The notes beneath the pieces are model-generated. The model saw nothing but the letters and a program-made list of their open reading frames with translations. It had not been told where the DNA came from and ran no database searches. The position numbers and the translations under genes are program-made. From Pseudolysobacter sp. (GTDB lineage Bacteria; Pseudomonadota; Gammaproteobacteria; Xanthomonadales; Rhodanobacteraceae): a DNA stretch of 7,341 nucleotides. Location of the stretch: NCBI GenBank assembly GCA_025351985.1, contig JANXUW010000685.1, positions 1 through 7,341 on the forward strand. The letters run 5' to 3'. Below are positions 1-6,067 of the stretch, piece after piece. The first letter of the stretch is position 1. Every line of letters begins with the position of its first letter.

Positions 1-1
1 G

Positions 2-1120
2 CAATCAACAACAACCGATGCGCTGAGCTGGCTCACGGGCCTGTATTGGTCGCAGCAGACGCTGACCGAAAAATCCTACGAGGATTTCAGCGATCGCCTC
101 GGTGGCGACCTGCTCACCGAATATCACCAGCGCGGCGAATCGCTCGGCCTGTTCGGCCAAGCCGACTATCGCTTCGACGATCGCTGGAAAGGCACGTTCG
201 GGCTGCGTTACGAGCACGAAACGCGCGCGATCGATAATTTCTACACCCGCTTCATCGATCCGCCGATCGTGTTCGTCGGGCCGTTGCAACGTTCGCTGAA
301 ATCCACGGCGCCCTCCGGGAAAATCGCGCTCGAATACACGCCGGCATCAGCTACGCTGTTTTATGCCAGCATCAGTCGCGGCGTGAAATCCGGCGGCTTT
401 ACCGCGCACAACGCGACCGATGCCACGGCGATCAATATTTTCCGGCCCGAAGTGCTGATCGCCTACGAAGCCGGTTTCAAGACCGACCTGACGCCAACGC
501 TGCGCCTGAACGGCGCGTTGTTCCACTACGACTATCGCGATCAGCAAGTGCTGGCAGCGCTGCTGGAGCCGCTGTCGCAATCGCTGATCGGCACCTTCGT
601 CAACGCGCCGAAATCCGAGATCGACGGCGGCGAACTGGAGCTGACCTGGCGGCCGATCGGCGGCATCGAGATCAGCCAGTATCTCGGCGACAAGCGCGGA
701 AAGTATACAAGTAGCTTTGTGACGTTCGACAGCCAGGCCTCGCTCGCCGCCGGCAAGAATGTCTACGCTGACTACAACGGCCAGCGCCTGAGTTTCCCCA
801 GGCTCAGCTACGGCGGCAGCGTGGCCTGGACCTTCGATGCCGGCAACTACACGATCAGCGCCGACGCCAACTACAGTTATCGCGACAGTTACAGCCAGTT
901 GCTGCTGCTCGGCCCCGGCTACACGCTGAAATCCTACTGGCTGGCGAATGCCAACATCGGCATGACGCCGCACGGCTCGGCGTGGAGCTTCGGTCTGTGG
1001 GGCAAAAACATCTTCAACACGCGTTACGACCTCACGCGCAATTTTTTCCTGCCCGGCACCGATGTCGCGGCGGCAGGCCGACCCGTCAGTTACGGTGTGC
1101 GTATCAGCTACAAATTTTGA
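2..1120 (+). CDS. TonB-dependent outer-membrane receptor, C-terminal part (5' partial)
   Basis: The frame is open from base 2 to the TGA at 1118-1120 and gives 372 residues, so the plug domain and first barrel strands lie outside the window. Visible hallmarks of the beta-barrel of TonB-dependent receptors are an early WLTGLYW strand, FGQADYRF, GTFGLRYEHETR, then YASISRGVKSGGFTAHN followed by FRPEVLIAYEAGFKTDL and LFHYDYRDQQV. The last strand is YGVRISYKF, ending in the terminal Phe used for BamA-dependent insertion. The family takes up iron-siderophore complexes, vitamin B12, sugars or other nutrients across the outer membrane, powered by TonB-ExbBD. The R-G-x-K-S-G-G-F and PE-x-x-x-AYE-x-G-x-K motifs are typical of the large COG1629 group annotated as iron-complex receptors, but they do not identify the substrate. 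The gene converges on the histidine kinase gene, with 56 bp between the two stop codons. The family assignment is secure and the ligand is unknown. Confidence 0.93.
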   Translation, partial: QSTTTDALSWLTGLYWSQQTLTEKSYEDFSDRLGGDLLTEYHQRGESLGLFGQADYRFDDRWKGTFGLRYEHETRAIDNFYTRFIDPPIVFVGPLQRSLKSTAPSGKIALEYTPASATLFYASISRGVKSGGFTAHNATDATAINIFRPEVLIAYEAGFKTDLTPTLRLNGALFHYDYRDQQVLAALLEPLSQSLIGTFVNAPKSEIDGGELELTWRPIGGIEISQYLGDKRGKYTSSFVTFDSQASLAAGKNVYADYNGQRLSFPRLSYGGSVAWTFDAGNYTISADANYSYRDSYSQLLLLGPGYTLKSYWLANANIGMTPHGSAWSFGLWGKNIFNTRYDLTRNFFLPGTDVAAAGRPVSYGVRISYKF

Positions 1121-1133
1121 TGCCGATCGAAGA

Positions 1134-1152
1134 TTGCACGATTAGCGCGCAA
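1134..1152 (-). terminator. Small hairpin in the convergent gap (weak terminator candidate)
   Basis: The + strand reads TTGCACG, five bases, then CGCGCAA. On + strand RNA one position is an A-C mismatch. On - strand RNA the same position is a G-U wobble, which gives a continuous 7-bp stem with a 5-nt loop, about 25 nt beyond the kinase stop codon. No run of U residues follows; only UCUUC comes next on the - strand. It is therefore at best a weak or Rho-assisted end for the kinase operon, and it could be chance. Confidence 0.25.
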
Positions 1153-1176
1153 CGGCACGAATCAAGGCCGCAGACT

Positions 1177-3078
1177 TCAAAGTGTAACTGGCGCCGCGTG
1201 GCTTGGCGCAGCCGCTGATAACAGTTCGCTTTTGGTCGACCAGGGACGATGCAGACGCACCACGGTGCCTTCGGCTTGCGAGCCGATCGTGAGTGATGCA
1301 TCGAGCCGCCGCGCCCGCGCCTGCATGCTGCGCATACCGGTACCGAAACCGGTTTCGTCGCGGGTTTTCATGCCGACACCGTTGTCGCGTACTTCCAGCA
1401 ACAACGCCTCGCGATCATTCAGCAGATCGACCTCGACGCAGCGCGCGCCACTGTGCTTGAGCACGTTGGTCAACGCCTCCTGCAGGATGCGCAGCAGGTC
1501 CAGGCTCTGCGTCGTGGTCAGGTAGATTTTTTCCAGATTGCCGACGCGCCAGCGGCTGTCGATGTCGTGCGCTTCGAACAATCGTGTCATGCGATGGCGC
1601 AGCGGCGCTAGCAGTTCGGCCAGCGAATGTTCGCCGTAATGTTGGGCCGAGGCGGTGTCGATGATCAGGCGCAAGTCGTCGCGCAATTCCTTGAACATGC
1701 CCAGCACTTCGCGCGAGGGCATGTTGTCGTCTGCCTGTTCGAGCGCGGCGATATTGCCGATCAGCATGCCGCCGAGGCCATCGTGCAGATCGTGCGCGAG
1801 ATTCACGCGCTCGCCGAGACGCGCGTGCACGAGTTCGAGATCGTGCTGGCGATGCAGCGTGGTCGCGAGTTCGGCGCGCGCCGACTCGACGTTGCGCACC
1901 AACTCCGCATTAAAACCTTCGATACGACGCAGGCTGCGCACGAAATTCCAGCCCAGTACGAGGGCCACGCCGACCACGGTAACCTGCTCGGTCAGCGTGG
2001 CGTAATACGTGTTGCTCTCGATGACACGCAGGAACACCAGCGTATCGTGCGTGCCGGCAAACGTCGCCAGCATGGCGCACACGGAGAGCACGCGCTGATC
2101 GGTGCGGCCATGACGCCAGGCGATATAGACGAAAATCAGGTTGACTCCGATCGAAATCAGTTCCGCCCCCAAGGTCAGCAGATCGCGTACGCCGCGCATA
2201 TCCGCATGGGGTGTCAGCAGTACCCAGACGCAACCCAACACCGTCAGAATCCACAGCGCAGCCTCGCGTCTGGGCCAACGCCGCTCGCAGAAGCGTAGTA
2301 CGAACATCGCGTAACAAGCTTCAAACACCAGCAGCGCCGCCGTTTGGACCGCTTCGAATGAGTCCGTGCCTGGAAAAGGCTGTGTGCTGGTCGTTATGCT
2401 ATTCCAGGCAATGATCAACCACACCATTTGTTGAGCACCGTACCAGCCATACGCAACCTCTTGCCTGCGCAATAGCCAGAGCACGAGAAAGAAACTGCCC
2501 AGCGTCACGCCGATGGCGGTGGTATAGAGGGTCAAATCTCGGCGCAGCCAGCGTTGCTGTTCATACAGCTCATGCATCACCGCGGGCGCGCCGACGCGCA
2601 CCGAGCCAAGTCCCGGCTGATACGCCGCGAGACCCGATATGCGAAACAGCAGGGTGTTTTCGCCGACGTGCAGCAGCGGTACCGGCAACAGCAAAAAGCG
2701 CGGCGTATTCCACATGCGCGTCAGCGGTTCGACCAGCGATGCGTCGCGCGCGATCTCGACGCCGTTGATGCTGATCGTGGCGGCCATGTCGAGGTATTCG
2801 ACGAACAAACCGGCGCTCCCGAGCGGAGCCGGCACGTTCCACGTCAGGCGATACCAGACCACACCGTCGAACGTCGGCCAGCGTACGCTCCAGTCGTCGG
2901 GCAGTGTGACATCAACCCAGCCGGATTCCGGCGGCGTCTGCGCGCTCCAGTCCGAACCCACCGCCTCGGCGCGACCCGGCCACGCGGCGGCCGTTGCGGC
3001 CTGCGCAAATGCCGCCATCGCCGCGAACGCACACAGCAGGATCAGAGCGATCAGCGCAGACTTGCCGGGCCTGAACAT
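1177..3078 (-). CDS. 7TM sensor histidine kinase, NarL-family (HisKA_3) type
   Basis: This is a 633-residue membrane sensor kinase that presumably phosphorylates the response regulator encoded just upstream. Residues 1-30 form a signal peptide or anchor (MFRPGKSALIALILLCAF). Residues about 50-165 look like a jelly-roll domain of the kind found at the N terminus of glycoside hydrolase family 2, with WVDVTLPDDW, WYRLTWNVP, TISINGVEIARD and GENTLLFRISG. About seven hydrophobic segments follow (near 184-204, 213-228, 245-262, 273-289, 302-320, 329-350 and 362-380), as in 7TMR-DISM receptors. A linker that may be coiled-coil (385-425) leads to the HisKA_3 box ERVNLAHDLHDGLGG, with His432 as the likely phosphorylation site. 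The ATPase has an N box (LQEALTNVLKHS, Asn538), a G1 box (DNGVGM, 565-570) and a G2 box (GFGTGMRSMQARARRL, from 577). The ATG at 3078 was chosen because it opens directly into the signal peptide and lies 2 bp after the regulator stop. An upstream ATG at 3183 would overlap the regulator by 103 bp and put an unlikely Arg/Ala-rich extension before the signal peptide. The signal sensed is unknown. Confidence 0.92.
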   Translation of the reverse strand: MFRPGKSALIALILLCAFAAMAAFAQAATAAAWPGRAEAVGSDWSAQTPPESGWVDVTLPDDWSVRWPTFDGVVWYRLTWNVPAPLGSAGLFVEYLDMAATISINGVEIARDASLVEPLTRMWNTPRFLLLPVPLLHVGENTLLFRISGLAAYQPGLGSVRVGAPAVMHELYEQQRWLRRDLTLYTTAIGVTLGSFFLVLWLLRRQEVAYGWYGAQQMVWLIIAWNSITTSTQPFPGTDSFEAVQTAALLVFEACYAMFVLRFCERRWPRREAALWILTVLGCVWVLLTPHADMRGVRDLLTLGAELISIGVNLIFVYIAWRHGRTDQRVLSVCAMLATFAGTHDTLVFLRVIESNTYYATLTEQVTVVGVALVLGWNFVRSLRRIEGFNAELVRNVESARAELATTLHRQHDLELVHARLGERVNLAHDLHDGLGGMLIGNIAALEQADDNMPSREVLGMFKELRDDLRLIIDTASAQHYGEHSLAELLAPLRHRMTRLFEAHDIDSRWRVGNLEKIYLTTTQSLDLLRILQEALTNVLKHSGARCVEVDLLNDREALLLEVRDNGVGMKTRDETGFGTGMRSMQARARRLDASLTIGSQAEGTVVRLHRPWSTKSELLSAAAPSHAAPVTL

Positions 3079-3080
3079 GC

Positions 3081-3758
3081 CTAACGCAGCAGTCCTTGCA
3101 CGCGCGCAACGTGCACCGCGCGCGTACGCGAATCCACCGCAAGCTTCTGGTAGATGTGTCGGACGTGGGTATCGACTGTCCATCGTGAAATACTCAGTGA
3201 TTCGGCAATCTCGCGATTGCTCATGCCTTCGGCCACACGCGTCAGGATATCCAGTTCACGCTCGCTCAGCGACTCATGCAGTTCGGTATCCTCGACAACG
3301 ACGGAAGCTTGCGCCGGCGCTGCGCCGATCAGGCCGAGTATGCGCCGCGCGATGAACGGATCGATCGGTGCGCCCCCCTTGAGCACACTCTTCAGCGACA
3401 TCGTGATTTCGAGATCGTCGCGTTCCTTGAGCACGTAACCGCTCGCACCCGCACGCAACGCCCCCAGAATCATCTCCTCGGTGCTCCACGCCGAGATCAC
3501 CAGGATCGGCAGCGCCTCGTCGCGCGCGCGCAACCAGCGGATCAACTCGATGCCGTTACCATCCGGCAGACCGAGATCGACCAGCGCCAGCGTGTACGCG
3601 CTTTTACCCGCAGGCACGTTGCCCGCCAGCGCCTTGCCCTGCGCGATGTCGGCAGCGCAATGCAACACGCCGTCGGCATAACCGAGCGTGATCAGCACAC
3701 GGCGCAGCCGCGCCTGCATGGGTGGTTCGTCATCGACGATGAGAATGGCTTCGGGCAT
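3081..3758 (-). CDS. NarL/FixJ-family response regulator (REC + LuxR HTH)
   Basis: This 225-residue regulator has an N-terminal receiver domain (about 1-125) and a C-terminal LuxR-type helix-turn-helix (about 162-222). Receiver landmarks are the acidic pocket ILIVDDE (Asp9, Asp10), phosphoacceptor Asp61 in LALVDLGLPDG, Ser89 in LPILVISA, and Lys111 in GYVLKERD. All catalytic positions are present, so phosphorylation should work. The DNA-binding domain reads LSERELDILTRVAEGMSNREIA, then SISRWTVDTHVRHIYQKL, a standard recognition helix arrangement. Length is normal for the family. It is the first gene of the operon, and its stop is 2 bp from the kinase ATG, so the two are very likely cognate partners and co-translated. 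Its ATG at 3758 follows a weak purine stretch (GAAG). Divergently, 264 bp away, starts the glycine-rich secreted protein, which is a candidate target along with the operon itself. The regulated genes cannot be read from the sequence. Confidence 0.95.
   Translation of the reverse strand: MPEAILIVDDEPPMQARLRRVLITLGYADGVLHCAADIAQGKALAGNVPAGKSAYTLALVDLGLPDGNGIELIRWLRARDEALPILVISAWSTEEMILGALRAGASGYVLKERDDLEITMSLKSVLKGGAPIDPFIARRILGLIGAAPAQASVVVEDTELHESLSERELDILTRVAEGMSNREIAESLSISRWTVDTHVRHIYQKLAVDSRTRAVHVARVQGLLR
3093..3097 (-). promoter_or_regulatory. Ribosome binding site candidate for the kinase start
   Basis: On the - strand AAGGA lies inside the 3' end of the response regulator gene, 14 nt before the ATG at 3078. 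The spacing is longer than ideal. Translational coupling across the 2-base gap between the regulator stop and the kinase start probably also contributes. It supports the shorter kinase start. Confidence 0.45.
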
Positions 3759-3810
3759 GCGGATCTTCGGAATTGACTGGCCACGCTAACACAGCGCAAT
3801 GCCACAAAAA

Positions 3811-3828
3811 ATCACTGATTTACGTGAT
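3811..3828. promoter_or_regulatory. Inverted repeat ATCAC-N8-GTGAT, possible operator
   Basis: Perfect 5-bp arms are separated by 8 bp, in the AT-rich part of the divergent intergenic region about 53 bp upstream of the regulator start. Flanking TGCC (3800-3803) and GGCA (3831-3834) extend the symmetry but are offset unevenly. The half-sites have the opposite orientation to a CRP site. Autoregulation by the LuxR-type regulator is possible, but short dyads of this kind also occur by chance. Confidence 0.25.
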
Positions 3829-4009
3829 GCGGCAACCAGCATGCATTGGCTAGCATGCCCGTTGTGATCCGCATACTTGCATCGAGAGACATCTTCTACG
3901 GCACGACGACACGTGAATTTCCGCATCGAGAACCTTGCTCGAACATGCAGAACACGCAAAGGAATCGATGCCGCAAACCGCTGACGCCGCCAGACATCTT
4001 TTTCGCATC

Positions 4010-4015
4010 GGAGGA
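4010..4015 (+). promoter_or_regulatory. Strong ribosome binding site for the glycine-rich protein
   Basis: GGAGGA sits 7 nt before the GTG at 4023, an ideal Shine-Dalgarno sequence and spacing. This decides the start: no comparable site precedes the in-frame TTG at 3846 or the ATG at 3855. Confidence 0.8.
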
Positions 4016-4022
4016 AAATCCC

Positions 4023-5903
4023 GTGACACACCACGATAGCCGCACAAATATATTTGTATATAAGTGGATATGGCAAGATTCGCGCGCCGAGCCGTGCAGC
4101 GACAGGCGCCGCTTGCCGCTGGCCTGCGTGGCGGCGCTACTGTGCGGATGTGTCGCGTTCGCGGCGAGCGCGTATGCCTGCAACGCCGGCGATACTTGCG
4201 GTGCCGCAGGCGGCGCCGGCGGCGTCCCGAGCATGAACGCCGGCGCCACTGGCGGTACGCCGGGCAGCGTCAGCCCCAACAACTCCGGCGGCGGCGGCGG
4301 CACGCCAGGCAGCGGTGAAAACACACCCGGCAATCCCGGCGCCACCGGCGGCAATCCATCGACGCAGGTGTTGAGTGGCGGCGGTGGCGGCGCTGGCAAC
4401 GCCTACAGCTCCAGCGGCGCGATAACGATCACTCCGACCGCTGTTGGCGGCGTCAACATGCTCGTTATCGGCGGCACCGTCAGCGGCAATGGCGGCGATA
4501 ACACGGCGGTAGGCAGTAACTACACGATTGGCGGCAGTGGTGCAGGCGGCGCCGGTGGCGGCTGGTACAACAACGGCATCGGTGGTGGTGGAGGTGGCGG
4601 CAGCAGCGGTGCCGGTACCGATCCAACCGGGTATTCGGGCGGCGGCGGTGCGGGCGGCGGCGGTGGCGGCAACCTCGGCCTGCATCTCGCCGGTTCGCTC
4701 ACGAACAGCGCAAACATCTATGGCGGCAACGGCGGTGTGGGCGGTGCCGGCACGATTAGCAGCGGCGCAGGGGGTGGTGGCGGTGGCGGTGGCGGCGTAT
4801 TGATGGACGGGAATGTAACGCTGACCAACAACGGCACCATCAGCGGCGGCAACGGCGGCAATTATGCGGCGGCCGGTTCGAACGGCGGCGGCAACAGCGG
4901 TAGCGGCGGCGGCGGCGCTGGCATAGCGATGATCAATAACAACACGCTCATCAACAGCGGCAGCATCGGCGGCGGCAACGGCGGCAACGGTCGCGGACAA
5001 TACTTCAGCGGCAGCGGCGGCTCCGGCATCATCGGCGAAGGCAATGCGACCGTGATCAATTCCGGCAGCATTGGCGGCGGCATACAGTTGCAGTTGGGCG
5101 CATCGTCGGCGCGCGCGTATGCGATCGATTTCTACAATGGCGGCAATACGCTGGTGCTCGAAGCCGGCGCCAGTTTCAGCGGCACCGTGCAATCGCTGTA
5201 CACCGTCGCGCAGACGCCCGACATCCTCGCGCTCGGCGGCAACGGCTCCGCCAACACGTTCGACGTGGCGCAGATCAGTGCTGTCGACTACCGCAGTGCG
5301 TCGCTGTATCAGGGCTTCGGCGCGTTCGCGAAAATCGATGCCGGAACCTGGACATTGACCGGCAGCGACGTCAGCGCGGCTTGGGGCAGCGCACAAAACT
5401 GGAGTGTCGCGGCCGGCACGCTGATCGACGACAGCAGCCTGCCCGGCAGCGGCCCCGGCACCAGCGGCAGCATGTCGGTCGCGCGCGGCGCCACGCTCGC
5501 CGGCATCGGCACAGCCTACCCGACCACGATAAACAGCGGTGGCATCCTCGCGCCCGGCGATACCGCTCAACCTTACGGCATGCTCACGATCAACGGCAAC
5601 GCCACTCTCGCCGGCGGTTCCCAGCTGACGATCAACACGGTCAGCGGCAACAATTGCGCCAGCATCAACGTCGGCGGCACGCTCGCGCTCGGCGGCGTGC
5701 TGCGCATGCGTTTTGCCGGCGCGCCGACGATCGGCGCCACCTGCACCATCGCCACGGTCGGCAACGTGTCCGGCACCTTTGCGCAGATCGTTGCCACGCC
5801 CGCGTGGGGGCGGGTCAGCTACGCCGCGCATAGCGTGACCTTCACCGTGCTCGGCAACGATGACATCTTTACCGACGGCTTCGAAGGCAGGTCAGGACCG
5901 TAG
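4023..5903 (+). CDS. Secreted glycine-rich, autotransporter-passenger-like protein lacking a beta-barrel
   Basis: The protein is 626 residues from a GTG start. Residues 1-52 form a long signal sequence. NIFVYKWIWQDS (9-20) resembles the extended signal peptide region of type V secretion proteins (Y-[KR]-x-I-W-[ND]). RRR and a hydrophobic core (31-50) follow, with probable cleavage after AYA (50-52). Residues 53-220 are Gly/Asn/Ser-rich with poly-Gly runs. Residues 226-353 contain imperfect repeats of the type L-x-N-S-G-x-I-x-GGNGG, typical of beta-solenoid passengers. From about 430, YQGFGAFAKIDAGTWTLTG, LAGIGTAYPTTINSGGILAPGD, GMLTINGNATLAGGSQLTI and INVGGTLALGGVLRMRF match the common strand pattern of the passenger C terminus. 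At VTFTVLGN the barrel should begin, but the protein ends in DDIFTDGFEGRSGP. Cys545 and Cys574 may form a disulfide. The role is probably cell-surface or extracellular (adhesion or matrix), but this is inferred from architecture only. The N-terminal coding DNA at 4043-4075 is unusually AT-rich for the gene. Confidence 0.85.
   Translation: MTHHDSRTNIFVYKWIWQDSRAEPCSDRRRLPLACVAALLCGCVAFAASAYACNAGDTCGAAGGAGGVPSMNAGATGGTPGSVSPNNSGGGGGTPGSGENTPGNPGATGGNPSTQVLSGGGGGAGNAYSSSGAITITPTAVGGVNMLVIGGTVSGNGGDNTAVGSNYTIGGSGAGGAGGGWYNNGIGGGGGGGSSGAGTDPTGYSGGGGAGGGGGGNLGLHLAGSLTNSANIYGGNGGVGGAGTISSGAGGGGGGGGGVLMDGNVTLTNNGTISGGNGGNYAAAGSNGGGNSGSGGGGAGIAMINNNTLINSGSIGGGNGGNGRGQYFSGSGGSGIIGEGNATVINSGSIGGGIQLQLGASSARAYAIDFYNGGNTLVLEAGASFSGTVQSLYTVAQTPDILALGGNGSANTFDVAQISAVDYRSASLYQGFGAFAKIDAGTWTLTGSDVSAAWGSAQNWSVAAGTLIDDSSLPGSGPGTSGSMSVARGATLAGIGTAYPTTINSGGILAPGDTAQPYGMLTINGNATLAGGSQLTINTVSGNNCASINVGGTLALGGVLRMRFAGAPTIGATCTIATVGNVSGTFAQIVATPAWGRVSYAAHSVTFTVLGNDDIFTDGFEGRSGP
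4044..4057. repeat. Perfect 14-bp AT-rich palindrome inside the 5' coding region
   Basis: ACAAATATATTTGT is an exact palindrome starting 21 nt after the first base of the GTG start codon. It is followed by more AT-rich sequence (GTATATAAGTGGATATGG). In this GC-rich window such a patch stands out. It could be an operator, a bend or nucleoid-protein site, or simply a consequence of encoding NIFVYKWIW in the signal peptide while keeping mRNA structure low near the start. Confidence 0.4.
4581..4796 (+). repeat. GGN trinucleotide tracts encoding poly-glycine
   Basis: Three imperfect GGN runs encode poly-Gly: 4581-4601 (7 Gly), 4638-4670 (11 codons with one Ala) and 4770-4796 (9 Gly). The third-base mixture (GGT, GGC, GGA, GGG) shows that the runs are kept at protein level and are not a recent pure microsatellite. 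Slippage in multiples of three could still change their length without breaking the frame. Confidence 0.7.
4698..5081 (+). repeat. Imperfect protein repeats (beta-solenoid type) in the glycine-rich protein
   Basis: Three units and a partial fourth run head to tail: 4698-4820 (LTNSANIYGGNGG, 41 residues), 4821-4946 (LTNNGTISGGNGG, 42 residues), 4947-5051 (LINSGSIGGGNGG, 35 residues) and 5052-5081 (VINSGSIGGG). Each starts with a hydrophobic strand and an Asn turn, passes through a Gly-rich loop of variable length, and ends in a G-N-x-T-like strand. This is the usual pattern of right-handed parallel beta-helix passengers with glycine loops. Confidence 0.65.
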
Positions 5904-6067
5904 CTACATCCGCAATATCACGAATCGAGGTGATGTGGATCATGCCCACGGATTGATGGATTCCCTGCTTTCGCAACACCGGCGAAGTCCGTCGCACGGT
6001 ACTCGCGGATCAGCCGGCGACGCGAGCTATGTCGCCGCAGCGCAAGCCTCGCGCAATTTCGGGATCC
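5904..6067. other. Convergent intergenic region with two weak hairpins
   Basis: These 164 bp separate the stops of the glycine-rich gene and waaA. Two small inverted repeats are visible: TTCGC/GCGAA (5970-5974 with 5982-5986) and CTCGCG/CGCGAG (6002-6007 with 6021-6026). Neither is followed by a T-run in either direction, so no intrinsic terminator can be called with confidence. I see no coding sequence, RNA gene or mobile-element end here. Confidence 0.4.

Larger units (their letters stand above)
3759..4022. promoter_or_regulatory. Divergent intergenic region between the regulator operon and the glycine-rich protein gene
   Basis: These 264 bp must hold the promoters of two divergent units. 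I could not find a convincing sigma-70 -35/-10 pair on either strand, so none is called. The region contains an AT-rich patch at about 3804-3822, a dyad at 3811-3828, and a repeated AGCATGC heptamer at 3838-3844 and 3852-3858. The + frame stays open back to a TTG at 3846. That stretch has no good ribosome binding site and would put about 59 extra residues before an extended signal peptide, so I treat it as untranslated. Confidence 0.55.

Noticed and set aside
347..973. 208-residue open frame on the - strand inside the receptor gene
   Set aside because: It is antisense to a clear TonB-dependent receptor barrel, with no recognisable motifs. It is a GC-bias shadow.
1627..2298. 223-residue + strand open frame inside the kinase gene
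   Set aside because: It is antisense to the HisKA_3 and membrane regions of the kinase. The His/Gln/Arg-rich product shows no domain pattern.
3846..4022. N-terminal extension of the glycine-rich protein from TTG at 3846
   Set aside because: No suitable ribosome binding site, a rare start codon, and it would place 59 residues before the signal peptide. GTG at 4023 has GGAGGA at ideal spacing.
4140..4182. Lipoprotein signal around the cysteines in LLCGC and AYAC
   Set aside because: Neither cysteine is preceded by an acceptable lipobox (L-[AS]-[GA]-C type). AYA fits signal peptidase I cleavage better.
4185..4440. Possible mycobacterial PE-PGRS or collagen-like protein, suggested by the glycine richness
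   Set aside because: No PE domain and no sustained G-x-y triplet periodicity. The signal peptide and passenger-type C terminus point to a Gram-negative secreted protein.
4137..5831. Long 564-residue open frame on the - strand opposite the glycine-rich gene
   Set aside because: It is a composition artefact of GGN/GCC-rich coding DNA: low-complexity Ala/Arg/Val sequence, no ribosome binding site or family motif, and fully antisense to a gene with a signal peptide and recognisable repeats.
6002..6026. CTCGCG/CGCGAG hairpin as an intrinsic terminator
   Set aside because: The stem is only 6 bp with a 13-nt loop, and no T-run follows on either strand. It is recorded only within the intergenic entry.
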